Of a DNA stretch of 64,000 nt, positions 26,096 to 35,472 are shown in pieces. The DNA is from Acetobacter thailandicus (GTDB taxonomy: Bacteria > Pseudomonadota > Alphaproteobacteria > Acetobacterales > Acetobacteraceae). How positions within the stretch are numbered: position 1 is the first letter of the stretch; every line of letters starts with the position of its first letter. The stretch is taken from positions 1-64,000 of the forward strand of contig NZ_WOSV01000004.1 of NCBI RefSeq assembly GCF_011516655.1, written 5' to 3'. The notes below the pieces were generated by a model. That model worked only from the letters and a program-made list of their open reading frames with translations. It did no database searches and was not told the DNA's origin. A program made the translations under genes and the position numbers.

Positions 26096-27831
26096 TTGAT
26101 CTGAAGCTGAGAGAGCAGAAGGTCATCGTTAAGGGTGGCAATGGCATTATGAACGCGTTTTGCCAGCAGGGTTACGCGTCTGATCTGTACTAGTGGTACG
26201 GAGGGAGCCTGCGCCATCAGAGCACGGTCAGCCCTGGCCCATGAGGCATTGCTCGCGTCATAGTCTTTCAGTGCCAGCATGGCAGACTGATCCATGAGCG
26301 CATCAATGTCCGGGTTGCAATAAGCCGAGACATTGAGGGAGTTGTCTGAATGGGGGTGAATGGTGGTGCACGAATATAAAGTTTGCAAAAAGGACGAGGC
26401 AGAGGGGTAGTCAGCCTGCCAGCCTGTCAGGGCAATCTGCACACGGTTGTCACTATTCTGAATATAGGAAAACTGTACGGCCTGGGTCATGCTGCGCACT
26501 GAAGCGTCATATCCCAGTTGAGCCAGTGTATTACGCAGCTCTGTCGCCATAGCGCCGTAGCGCCCGTCAAGTGGTGCGACGATTGTGATTTTTTGCCCGG
26601 CTGTACCGCTTTCCCTCACAAGCTGACGTGCTTTTTCCAGGTCGGGTGCCTTCCATTCTGCCGCCGGGTGCTCTGGTGAAGCCCCCTTTGTGTAGGCACA
26701 TGACGAGTCAAAGCCGGGTGCTCCGGAGGGGATGAGCTGGCATATTGGCGTCGCGACAGCAGGGCCACCGTGATAAATAACCATGGCGTGGCGGTTCACG
26801 GCATAATTGAGCGCCTGTCTGGCTTTCAGGTTGTCAAAGGGCGGTAGTGTGGTGTTAAGAGCGGCATAATAATAAAGAAGCTGGCTATATATTTGCACCT
26901 GGCCTGCAAAGTGGTCACCTGCCTCACCCAGCCGGTCAAGGGGAATGCTCTCATACATCCAGTCAAACTGACCATTTTCGACAGCCGTTAGCTCTGACTC
27001 CTGGTCAAGACCAAATGTGGCTTCAATAATATCAGGATAGCCGGCTGGCTGGGCATCATGCGCCCACTCATGAAAATAGGGGTTGCGCTCCATGCGCAGA
27101 AAACGTGTTGGGTCATACCCTGTGATACGATACGGCCCTGTACCCGGAGGGGCAGTGTTACCTGTGTCAGAGGCTGGTGTATCAGCGGGCAGAATGGCCG
27201 AATGCGACCAGGCCAGTCTGGGGAGGAATTCCGGGTCAGGTGTGTCGAGGTGGAAGGTTACTGTGCGGCTGGCGGGGTCTGTTGTTATCCCTTCTTTCAG
27301 CGTGCAGTGCGCGGGGTCAGCAAGGCATTCTTTTGCCCCCTTAAGGTGGCTGTAATACGGACCAGCTGTCGGACTGCCGGCTTTAAAAATACGGCGGAAA
27401 GACGCTGCAACATCTTCAGTATTCAGTTCATGCCCGTTAGAAAACCGGATACCTTTGCGCAGGGTAATACGATATGTCAGCCCGTCATCTTCAGGTTGTG
27501 GTACGTTTTCTGCCAGGCTGGCGATTACGGGCACTGCCCGTGCACCTGCAAATTTTGGATAGGCAAGGAGTGTGTCATAAACAGGGGTTTCGAATTGCCG
27601 CGTCAGTGCCATATAGGAGATCTGAGGGTCGAGCGTGCCGCCTGAACTCTGGGCCACCATACGCAGTGTGCCCCCTGAATGTGGCAGGGGAGGTGTTTGT
27701 GAGTCGTTTTGTGCCATAGCAACGGCAGGAGACAGAATAACCACGCTGACTGACAGTGTCTGTGCGATAACAGCGAGAGTGGATGCACGCAGGAAATTCA
27801 TGCGAGCGGCAAAAGTAAGGCATCTCAGCAC
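26092..27831 (-). CDS. dppA: Peptide ABC transporter periplasmic substrate-binding protein (family 5)
   Basis: This is a 579-aa SBP_bac_5 protein: a signal peptide (hydrophobic ~18-40, AVAMAQND cleavage area), then the family entry GGTLRMVAQSSGGTLDPQ and the signature block YRITLRKGIRFSNGHELNTEDV, followed by FRIMERN-like FLRMERNPYF. It delivers peptides (or other small substrates; the family also binds nickel, glutathione or opines) to the permeases that follow. As first gene of the operon it probably sets expression. The start at 27831 has an AGGTG ribosome-site-like stretch; an ATG 30 bp downstream is a second possibility. Confidence 0.9.
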   Translation of the reverse strand: MLRCLTFAARMNFLRASTLAVIAQTLSVSVVILSPAVAMAQNDSQTPPLPHSGGTLRMVAQSSGGTLDPQISYMALTRQFETPVYDTLLAYPKFAGARAVPVIASLAENVPQPEDDGLTYRITLRKGIRFSNGHELNTEDVAASFRRIFKAGSPTAGPYYSHLKGAKECLADPAHCTLKEGITTDPASRTVTFHLDTPDPEFLPRLAWSHSAILPADTPASDTGNTAPPGTGPYRITGYDPTRFLRMERNPYFHEWAHDAQPAGYPDIIEATFGLDQESELTAVENGQFDWMYESIPLDRLGEAGDHFAGQVQIYSQLLYYYAALNTTLPPFDNLKARQALNYAVNRHAMVIYHGGPAVATPICQLIPSGAPGFDSSCAYTKGASPEHPAAEWKAPDLEKARQLVRESGTAGQKITIVAPLDGRYGAMATELRNTLAQLGYDASVRSMTQAVQFSYIQNSDNRVQIALTGWQADYPSASSFLQTLYSCTTIHPHSDNSLNVSAYCNPDIDALMDQSAMLALKDYDASNASWARADRALMAQAPSVPLVQIRRVTLLAKRVHNAIATLNDDLLLSQLQIK

Positions 27832-28089
27832 CTGATGTCATACTCCGGTCTGGCTGTTAAAAGAGGGGGCCTGGATTATAATTTCCGTTTTTAAAACGAA
27901 AAGAAAGTAATAAACGAAGGAAAAGGATATTTTTCCGCAAAATGTCTGATTTTTCAGTGCGTAATGTTGACCTCTCATTAACGCATAGATAGTTTGCAAC
28001 GATTTTTTTCAAAAATAAGCTTTCAGAAGAAGAGTTTTTCTATGCTGAAAAGCTTTATGACGAGAGAACAGACCTGAAAGTATTTGGAC

Positions 28090-30255
28090 ATGAATTGTCA
28101 TAACCGCAAAGAATTCATGAGTGCTTTATCCTTTCTTTCAGAAAAGATCAGAGTGTTATCACGTGTAACGTCTGTTTTTTTTGTTTTGTGTCTGACGATG
28201 ATGGTGCCAGTACATGTGGCCCTGGCAGCTCAGAGCAACACAGTGCAGACAGACCACACGGTTGCAACGCTCATTACCGCGTCAGATGCAGCAGACGAGC
28301 AGAATCCCCTGCATGTTGCACTACGCCTGCAGCTCAGCCCGGGCTGGCATACATACTGGCTTAACCCCGGTGATGCCGGTGAGGCCGTCACGACAGAGGT
28401 TGCAGCTCAGGGAGCGTTGCAGGGTAAGACCAGTACTATTATCTGGCCTGTGCCCCTGCGTATTCCCGATGCCTCCCTGATGTCGTATGCTTATACCGGC
28501 GATGTTGTGCTGCCTTTATCGCTGACTCTCCGTAAAGGAGACGCAGTTCAGAACCGGGTCGAGGTAAAGGCCCATGCGGACTGGCTGGTCTGTGCCAGTC
28601 TGTGTGTGCCCGAAAGCGGAGATTTTACACTTACGCTGCCGGTTGGTACCCCCGCACCTTCAGCGCAGGCACCTTTGTTTGAAGCCGCTGGACAAAATAC
28701 CCCTGTTCCATCACCGTTTACTGCGACAATGACCCCGCAGGGATTACTCAAAATCAGTGGTGGTCAGTTTTCAGAAAGATCGGTGAAAGAGGCCTGGTTC
28801 ATGCCTGAGCAGCCTGGCCTTATTAACCAGCCTGCTGAGCAGAAACTGAGAGTTGAAAATGGAGATGTGCTTCTTCAGCTCACGCTGCTGCCAGAGTTTA
28901 AGGGGCATCGTTCATTATCTGGCGTGCTTGTTCTTAAAGATGCTGATGGTGCACAGCGTGCCCTGACACAGGCAATAACGGTAAGTGAGGCCCCTGCAGT
29001 CACGCCCTCTGCAGTAGCAGCGCATACTGGCCTGCTGAAGGAAATCGCTTTTGCGCTGCTGGGTGGGTTGATTCTTAACCTTATGCCCTGTGTTTTTCCT
29101 GTGCTCGCGATGAAGGCTCTGTCAGTTGCAAAAATGGGGCATGGTCAGCGTCATGCACAAATTGGCAGCGCAGCCTGTTATGCCGCTGGTGTGATGGTAA
29201 GCTTCCTGGCACTGGGCGGGTTGATTATGAGCCTGCGTGTAGCCGGGAGTGCCGCTGGCTGGGGCTTTCAGTTCCAGTCAACGGTGTTTGTCACGGCTAT
29301 GACATGGCTTTTGTTTGTTATGTCTCTTAATCTGCTTGGTGTCTTTGAGTTTCTGCCGGTTTCAGCAGGGAGCGGTCTAAACGCACACAAACATGGTTAT
29401 ATGCATGATGTACTGACAGGCGTTCTGGCAACGGTGGTGGCATCTCCCTGCACCGCACCATTTATGGGCGTGGCTATAGCCGGTGCGCTTTCTGGTCCGC
29501 CTCTGGCGGGGCTGAGTGTGTTTGCGGCTATGGGGCTCGGGCTGGCAGCTCCATATCTGCTGCTTGTCCTGGTACCTGGTCTCGCCTCGAAAATGCCAAA
29601 ACCAGGGCCGTGGATGCAGTATCTGCGTCAGTTCCTGGCTTTTCCTCTTCTGGCAACCTGCGTCTGGCTGGTCTGGGTGGCTACGCTACAGGGCGGGGCG
29701 CAGAGTGTGCTCATGCTGGCGAGCGGGCTGGTGATGCTGGCATTTTCAGCATGGTTGTATGGCGTTGCCCAGGTACGTTTTATACAGCGTGGTATGACAC
29801 ACGGGCTTTATGGCGTGTATGGCCTGGCGATAGTGGTGTTTGTCGGGGCACTCAGCCTTTTGCCCATACTGGCCCAGAGCAGTGGCAATGTATCGCAGGC
29901 CCGTGCATCCGGCCTGCCAGAGGGTGTTGAAGCCTTTACTCAGGCCCGTTTTGACGAACTTAAAGCTCAGGGTAAGCCAGTGTTTGTTGATATGTCAGCA
30001 GCCTGGTGCATTACCTGTCTGGTGAATGAGCGCATAGCGCTTGATATTCCGGCAACCAGAGCGGCTTTTGCAAAATATGGTGTGACAGTACTGCGCGGTG
30101 ACTGGACTAACCATAATCCGGCTATCAGTGCGTTTCTGAGCGCGCACGGGCGTGATGGTGTGCCACTTTATGTATACAGCCCGGCGCATGGGCCTGAGGT
30201 GACACTGCCTCAGATTCTTACGCCGGCACTGATTTTAAAAACGCTGGAGCAGTAA
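28090..30255 (+). CDS. DsbD/ScsB-like thiol:disulfide interchange protein
   Basis: This 721-aa membrane protein has a signal sequence (FFVLCLTMMVPVHVALAAQ), an N-terminal periplasmic domain with a CASLC pair (Cys168, Cys172), and an eight-helix DsbD transmembrane domain with redox cysteines in NLMPCVFPVLAM and ASPCTAPFMG. A C-terminal thioredoxin domain carries WCITC (Cys640, Cys643). It passes electrons from cytoplasmic thioredoxin to periplasmic thiol proteins. The N-terminal CxxxC domain is ScsB-type rather than classical DsbD. The ATG at 28090 is used; a TTG at 28084 and an ATG at 28117 are alternatives. It is convergent with a Sco-like gene, a possible redox partner. Confidence 0.85.
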   Translation: MNCHNRKEFMSALSFLSEKIRVLSRVTSVFFVLCLTMMVPVHVALAAQSNTVQTDHTVATLITASDAADEQNPLHVALRLQLSPGWHTYWLNPGDAGEAVTTEVAAQGALQGKTSTIIWPVPLRIPDASLMSYAYTGDVVLPLSLTLRKGDAVQNRVEVKAHADWLVCASLCVPESGDFTLTLPVGTPAPSAQAPLFEAAGQNTPVPSPFTATMTPQGLLKISGGQFSERSVKEAWFMPEQPGLINQPAEQKLRVENGDVLLQLTLLPEFKGHRSLSGVLVLKDADGAQRALTQAITVSEAPAVTPSAVAAHTGLLKEIAFALLGGLILNLMPCVFPVLAMKALSVAKMGHGQRHAQIGSAACYAAGVMVSFLALGGLIMSLRVAGSAAGWGFQFQSTVFVTAMTWLLFVMSLNLLGVFEFLPVSAGSGLNAHKHGYMHDVLTGVLATVVASPCTAPFMGVAIAGALSGPPLAGLSVFAAMGLGLAAPYLLLVLVPGLASKMPKPGPWMQYLRQFLAFPLLATCVWLVWVATLQGGAQSVLMLASGLVMLAFSAWLYGVAQVRFIQRGMTHGLYGVYGLAIVVFVGALSLLPILAQSSGNVSQARASGLPEGVEAFTQARFDELKAQGKPVFVDMSAAWCITCLVNERIALDIPATRAAFAKYGVTVLRGDWTNHNPAISAFLSAHGRDGVPLYVYSPAHGPEVTLPQILTPALILKTLEQ

Positions 30256-30275
30256 GCCGAAAGGCTTACTGTTTT
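30250..30275 (+). terminator. Intrinsic terminator containing both stop codons of convergent genes
   Basis: A 9-bp stem (CAGTAAGCC/GGCTTACTG) with a GAAA tetraloop is followed by TTTT on the plus strand. The dsbD-like TAA (30253-30255) is in the left arm and the sco-like TAA (30266-30268, minus strand) is in the right arm. Confidence 0.85.
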
Positions 30276-30886
30276 GCGTCAGGATGCATAATTTGTTCGA
30301 GACGTGCCTGCATTGCCCCGGCATCCAGCGTGGCGTCAATGCTGCCCTTATAGTGGGCATCCGGGTCCATGACGACGAAGGAGGGAGACATCTTCATGGT
30401 GTAGCCCCATTCGGGGTCTGATATTTTTTCGACAGGAGCATGATATTCGCGGGCAAGCTCAGCCAGAGCTTCAGGTGAAGCTGTGCCCGCTACAACACGT
30501 GTGCCCATATCATCAGTATACTGATGCAGGCGTGGGGCATTGTCGCGCTGCGGGTCGAGGCTGACAAAAATAATCGAGGCATTGCGCCGGTAAGGGTCAA
30601 CCTTGTTCAGGGCCTCTGACATGTTGCGCAGGGCGGTCTCGCAGGCGTCCTGAGTGCAGTGGGTTGCGCCAAAAAGCACGACTATCCAGCGACCACGAAA
30701 CATCAGGTCAGTCATTGAGCCGGTTGAGGCGTCCATCAGGCGAAAAGAGCCGCCCACCTCATTGCCATAATTGTTGAGTTTGACGCCATGCTGCATGGCA
30801 AGAAAAGTACCTGCCCCTGTGGCAATGCCAGCCGCGAGCAGGACAGTAAGGGTGACGGTGAGTACACGTTTATCTTTAGGGGTCAT
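30266..30886 (-). CDS. Sco1/SenC/thioredoxin-fold membrane-anchored protein, altered metal site
   Basis: This 206-aa protein has one N-terminal membrane anchor (VLTVTLTVLLAAGIATGAGTF) and a periplasmic Sco-like thioredoxin fold (GGSFRLMDASTGSMTDLMFRGRW; VVLFGATHC; IIFVSLDPQRD). Sco proteins deliver copper to cytochrome oxidase through CX3C and a distal His. Here the cysteines are Cys77 and Cys82 (CX4C), and the usual His position before SxxFVVMDPD is a Met (MKMSPSF). It therefore may not bind copper in the standard way and could be a redox protein. It lies 3 bp downstream of polA in the same direction and tail-to-tail with the DsbD-like gene. Confidence 0.75.
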   Translation of the reverse strand: MTPKDKRVLTVTLTVLLAAGIATGAGTFLAMQHGVKLNNYGNEVGGSFRLMDASTGSMTDLMFRGRWIVVLFGATHCTQDACETALRNMSEALNKVDPYRRNASIIFVSLDPQRDNAPRLHQYTDDMGTRVVAGTASPEALAELAREYHAPVEKISDPEWGYTMKMSPSFVVMDPDAHYKGSIDATLDAGAMQARLEQIMHPDAKQ

Positions 30887-30889
30887 GGG

Positions 30890-33688
30890 TTAGTGTGCCT
30901 CTGCCCAGTTATTTCCGATACCTGTTTCGACAACCAGCGGCACAGAGAGCTGTGCTGCGTTTTCCATAATATCGCGCACCAGGGCAGCAACACGCGGTGC
31001 CTCATCCTCACTGGTTTCGAATAAAAGCTCATCATGCACCTGAAGGAGCATGCGTGCAGACAAACCTGCATCTGCTATGGCACGGGGCAGGCGGACCATG
31101 GCACGTTTGATAATGTCAGCGGCCCCCCCCTGAAGCGGGGCGTTAATGGCCTGACGTTCGGCATATTGTCTGCGGGCTGCATTTTTATCGTGAATTCCTG
31201 GTACGTAGCAGCGTCTGCCAAATGAGGTTAGTACATAGCCCAGTTCACGGGCCTGTTCGCGCATACGCTCCATATAATCTCTGATACCGGGATAGCGTGT
31301 AAAATAGGCCTCGATATAGGTGCGGGCCTCACCTGGTGAGATGCCAAGCTGCTTTGACAGACCAAAAGCAGAAATGCCGTAGATAATGCCGAAATTAATA
31401 GCTTTGGCTTTGCGCCGGGTGAGGGAGTCAATCTCTTCAGCCGGAATGCCAAAGACCTCAGAGGCTGTACGGGTGTGAATATCCTGTCCCTGTGTAAAGG
31501 CCTCCCGCAGTGCAGGAATGTCAGCGGCATCAGCCAGCAGGCGCAGCTCAATCTGCGAATAGTCAGCTGAGATCAGTTTTTTACCTCTGGACGCAATGAA
31601 GGCTTGTCGGATGCGTGTACCTTCTTCTGTGCGGACGGGAATATTCTGCAGGTTAGGCTCGTTGGAAGAAAGGCGGCCTGTGGTGGTAATTGCCATCTGA
31701 AACGAGGTGTGCACTCTGTCGTCTGTGGTAGCCTGACGCAATAGTGCATCGGTATAGGTACTTTTTAGTTTTGCCAGCTGGCGCCATGCCAGTACTTTCT
31801 CTGGCAGGGCATGGCCCTGATCGACCAGGTCCTGCAATACGGAGGAGTCAGTGCCCCATGCTCCGGCTTTGCCACGTTTACCGCCTTTAAGGCCCATCTC
31901 GTCAAACAGAATTTCACCCAGCTGACGTGGTGAGGCGACATTAAATTCACGCCCTGCTTCCGCGTGAATATCTGTCTCCATTACTGCCATACGGGTTGCA
32001 AAATCTTCTGACAAACGGCTCAGTGCTGCACGATCAATGGCAATGCCGGTTTTTTCCATCTCTGCCAGGACGGGCGAGAGTGGTCGTTCAATCTGTTCAT
32101 ACAGGGCAAGACACTGGTTTGCACGCATGGAAGGGTGCAACGCATACCACAGGCGAAGTGTGACATCGGCATCCTCTGCCGCGTAGTCAGTCGCTTTACT
32201 GACGGCCACCTGAGCAAAAGGAATTTTATTGCGGCCTGTGCCGGTAACGTCTGTATAGCTGATGGGCTTGTGCCCCAGATGCAGGGCAGAAAGCTCATCC
32301 ATTCCCTGCCCATGCAGGCCGGCGGACTGCACGTAAGAGAGCAGCATCGTGTCATCAGTCGGGCTGATGTCTGTAAAATCAAGGCCTGCACGGTCAAAGA
32401 CCAGCAGGTCAAATTTGGCGTTCTGAAAAATTTTCAGCACGCTTGCGTCGGCCATCAGCGGGCGTAGCAGAGTAATGGCATCATCCGGGCTGAGCTGCTC
32501 GCCTGCAGGCTCTTCCAGGGTGCCCTGGTGGCGCAGGGGCACGTAACAGGCTTTGCCAGGTGCCGTCGCCAGCGAGATGCCAACTATACCGGCACTCAGC
32601 GGGTCAAGGCCGTCTGTTTCTGTGTCAACGGCGCACAGGCCGGCCTCCCGCGCGGCGGCAACCCAGCGTTCAAGCGCTTCAGCTGTTCGTACGGTCTCAT
32701 AACCGCTGTAAGGGGGGGCGGTAACTGTTTCAGAAATGCCGGTGTCGGCCTGAGCTTCTGTCGGGTTGACTGATGCTTCAGCTGTGGCGCGGGCTGCTCT
32801 GTGTGCTTCTGTGCCGGCATAGGTGGCCATACCCATACGGCTGATGAGTGAGCGAAAGCCCATGTTTTCAAGCCAGGCAGCCAGAGTTTCTTTTTCAGGT
32901 TCTTTTACGGTCAGTTCGTCAATAGCGACAGGCAGGGGAACGTCACAGGCCAGTTCAACCAGGCGGCGTGAGATGCGGGCTGCCTCTGCATGCTCGATCA
33001 GCATTTCGCGCTTTTTGGATTTTTTCATCTCCGGTGCAGCACTGAGCACAGCTTCGAGTGTGCCGAATTCATTAATCAGGGCAGAAGCCGTTTTAGGGCC
33101 AATGCCTGGCACTCCCGGTACGTTATCGCTTGAGTCACCCATTAATGCCTGCACATCAATCACTTTATCCGGGGTGACGCCGAATTTTTTTTCAACCTCG
33201 GCAAGACCAATGGGCTGTTGCTTCATGGGGTCAACCATGCTGACGCCATTGCCAATAAGCTGCATCAGGTCTTTGTCGGATGAGACAATAGTGCAGGTGC
33301 CGCCAATGGCCTGAACGGCACGGGCGTAGGAGGCAATCAGGTCATCAGCTTCCCAGCCTGGTAATTCGATGCCCGGCACATTGAATGCCCGGGTTGCATC
33401 ACGTACCAGGGCAAATTGCGGGCGCAGCTCTTCGGGGGCTTCAGGGCGGTGAGCTTTGTAGGCCGGATATATTTCTGAACGGAAGGTGTGTCTGCCCGCA
33501 TCAAAAATAACAGCCAGGTGGCTGCCTGCATGTTCACGCAGCAGGCGCGAGAGCATGTTGGTAAAGCCATAAACAGCATTAACCGGCACACCTGCCGGGC
33601 TGGTCATTGGTGGCAGGGCATGAAACGCGCGGAAGATAAAACCGCTGCCATCAACAAGGACAAGATGAGGTGTGGAGGTCTGAGTCAT
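30890..33688 (-). CDS. polA: DNA polymerase I
   Basis: This 932-aa protein has all three PolA domains. The 5'-3' exonuclease domain (residues 1-~280) contains DGSGFIFRAFHALP, VIFDAGRHTFR and SSDKDLMQL. The 3'-5' exonuclease domain has intact motifs CAVDTETDGLDPL, FQNAKFDLLVFD and YAAEDADVTLRLW. The polymerase domain has SADYSQIELRLLADAADI (motif A), RRKAKAINFGIIYGISAFGL (motif B) and LQVHDELLFE (motif C). Length matches alphaproteobacterial PolA. It functions in Okazaki fragment processing and repair. The Sco-like gene begins 3 bp after its stop, so the two are probably one transcript. Confidence 0.97.
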   Translation of the reverse strand: MTQTSTPHLVLVDGSGFIFRAFHALPPMTSPAGVPVNAVYGFTNMLSRLLREHAGSHLAVIFDAGRHTFRSEIYPAYKAHRPEAPEELRPQFALVRDATRAFNVPGIELPGWEADDLIASYARAVQAIGGTCTIVSSDKDLMQLIGNGVSMVDPMKQQPIGLAEVEKKFGVTPDKVIDVQALMGDSSDNVPGVPGIGPKTASALINEFGTLEAVLSAAPEMKKSKKREMLIEHAEAARISRRLVELACDVPLPVAIDELTVKEPEKETLAAWLENMGFRSLISRMGMATYAGTEAHRAARATAEASVNPTEAQADTGISETVTAPPYSGYETVRTAEALERWVAAAREAGLCAVDTETDGLDPLSAGIVGISLATAPGKACYVPLRHQGTLEEPAGEQLSPDDAITLLRPLMADASVLKIFQNAKFDLLVFDRAGLDFTDISPTDDTMLLSYVQSAGLHGQGMDELSALHLGHKPISYTDVTGTGRNKIPFAQVAVSKATDYAAEDADVTLRLWYALHPSMRANQCLALYEQIERPLSPVLAEMEKTGIAIDRAALSRLSEDFATRMAVMETDIHAEAGREFNVASPRQLGEILFDEMGLKGGKRGKAGAWGTDSSVLQDLVDQGHALPEKVLAWRQLAKLKSTYTDALLRQATTDDRVHTSFQMAITTTGRLSSNEPNLQNIPVRTEEGTRIRQAFIASRGKKLISADYSQIELRLLADAADIPALREAFTQGQDIHTRTASEVFGIPAEEIDSLTRRKAKAINFGIIYGISAFGLSKQLGISPGEARTYIEAYFTRYPGIRDYMERMREQARELGYVLTSFGRRCYVPGIHDKNAARRQYAERQAINAPLQGGAADIIKRAMVRLPRAIADAGLSARMLLQVHDELLFETSEDEAPRVAALVRDIMENAAQLSVPLVVETGIGNNWAEAH

Positions 33689-33821
33689 GATGCGGCAACC
33701 AGGTGAAGAGCTGTCAGAAACTGATGTGCCAGAAGCAGGGGCACATCAGTGGGATATGCGGCCTTGTGCCGGATGTCCAGAACGCAGAGCCGTTATCCTT
33801 ATGTAAGCAGCCTGTAAGCGG

Positions 33822-35357
33822 CTATTTACTGAGAGTATGCAGCTTTTGTGAGAACTGCTCAAAATCGGGTGCGCCGTCACAGCCTGAAGGGCGGTGGTAG
33901 AGGCAAACAGAATCCTCTTTACATTTTATCTGCTGCCAGTCTGCTCCCGGAGAACCACTCTCTCCATACGTGCTGGTAATAAGGTAGTTATAATGCTGCT
34001 GTGTTGTTTTTACTTCCTCAGGTGAGGTCAGCAGGTAGAGAGGGATATGTTTTGTCAGCCCTGAATACCCGGCACCTATTTCCCGATAGGTGTCAGCCTG
34101 AGGGTCTGTCAGTAGTCCGATGCCACAAATATCATGCCGGTGTGTCGCCTGTAATTCAAAGCTGATGCCATAATTGCCGCGTGAGAGATAAGGGGTGTAA
34201 CTGCTGTAAAAAGCAAAGAGCAGTAAGAGGCTCAGCCCTGCAACAGGCATGGCTGCAGGGCTGAGCCTGGCGATAATATGCGTATAGCATCCGCAGGCTG
34301 CACAAAAGACCAGAAGCGGTACAGCAGAATAAACAAAGCTGACTTCTTTGTGTGGGATAAGAGAATGATAAAAAACAATAAAAATAGCAACCAGCAGGGG
34401 TATTCTTCTCTCTTTGCCACTTTTAATGCAAAAGAAAATCAGAGCAGGAAATAAAGCGCCCCACAGCAGGGCATATTTTTGCACATAATAGCCAGGCCAT
34501 TTTTTGCCAAAGCTGTTCGCAACGCCCAGTGTCTGATTATAGTGATAGTTTCTGAAAACAGACTGAAAAGCCTGCTCCAGCGTCAGATAATCTGTCAGGC
34601 CAAGCGCAGTAACAGGTATTAAAGCAGCGAGGCAGCCGATGAAAAATGGTTTTATTTTGCCTTTTTGAAGCAGGAAGAGGAACGCCAGGGCGGAAGCAGG
34701 GGCTATCTGAAACCTGATGGCAGCGGCCAGACTTAAACAAAAGCCTGAAACAGCGGCCAGAAAAAAGCAGATTCTTGTCGTGCTTTCCTGGCGATATGCA
34801 ACAAGACAGATAACGCCCACACATAAAACATTCCCAGCCAGAAACTCCCCCAGTGTGCGAATGCCACCGCTGAGAATGTCAGGCCAGAACGCAGCACAGA
34901 CTCCGAGTGTCCACGCCATTGCGCTGCCGCCATTGCGCCAGCCGTACCAGAAAAAAGCAATAACAACCGGCAAAGAAAAGAAAGCGGTGCAGACTCTGAT
35001 AAACAGTAGTTGCTGTGTGATGCCACAGGCTGCACCGATTTTCATAAGCTGAGCGATAATACCAGGTACCAGCCATGAGCGAATACCGGCATGCCATTCC
35101 CAGGTGGTTATGCCGGTTCCAAATGCCAGTTTATGTGCCGGTTCCATATATTGAAAAATTTCATCTGGTCGCCAGGGCTGCGGCCATACAATGGCGACCA
35201 GCAGGCGGGCTGCAAATGCCATGAAAAGGCATAAAGTGAGCGCGCTGTAAAAGCCAGGGCGAGCGCCTGATGGCCTCAGAATATGCAATGTCGTCTTCCT
35301 GTGCGTTTTCTCTGTATGGAAGTTTCCGCCCGTATGACAGAAGGCAGAGGGCGTCAA
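33822..35357 (-). CDS. GT22 (Alg9/PIG-B-like) mannosyltransferase, membrane
   Basis: This is a 511-aa polytopic membrane protein with about 9-11 hydrophobic segments. After the first helix it carries WRPDEIFQYMEPAHKLAFG and TTWEWHAGIRSW, the HPDExFQ-type acidic motif and the following WEW of GT22 enzymes, which use dolichol/polyprenyl-phosphate mannose in eukaryotic N-glycan and GPI-anchor synthesis. Bacterial homologues exist in scattered lineages; acceptors are unknown. The C-terminal ~130 residues are soluble, probably periplasmic. It is a single gene between polA and a small membrane protein. The donor being a polyprenyl-phosphate sugar is family inference. Confidence 0.78.
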   Translation of the reverse strand: MTPSAFCHTGGNFHTEKTHRKTTLHILRPSGARPGFYSALTLCLFMAFAARLLVAIVWPQPWRPDEIFQYMEPAHKLAFGTGITTWEWHAGIRSWLVPGIIAQLMKIGAACGITQQLLFIRVCTAFFSLPVVIAFFWYGWRNGGSAMAWTLGVCAAFWPDILSGGIRTLGEFLAGNVLCVGVICLVAYRQESTTRICFFLAAVSGFCLSLAAAIRFQIAPASALAFLFLLQKGKIKPFFIGCLAALIPVTALGLTDYLTLEQAFQSVFRNYHYNQTLGVANSFGKKWPGYYVQKYALLWGALFPALIFFCIKSGKERRIPLLVAIFIVFYHSLIPHKEVSFVYSAVPLLVFCAACGCYTHIIARLSPAAMPVAGLSLLLLFAFYSSYTPYLSRGNYGISFELQATHRHDICGIGLLTDPQADTYREIGAGYSGLTKHIPLYLLTSPEEVKTTQQHYNYLITSTYGESGSPGADWQQIKCKEDSVCLYHRPSGCDGAPDFEQFSQKLHTLSK

Positions 35358-35472
35358 GCAAAAGGGATGACTGTTCGGAAGGATAAGTCAGATGCACAAT
35401 AGTATAATGCTGGCAGTATCAATATATGCCAGAATAAAAAAACATCCGTAAGTAAAAAGGAGGAGCACTGTT

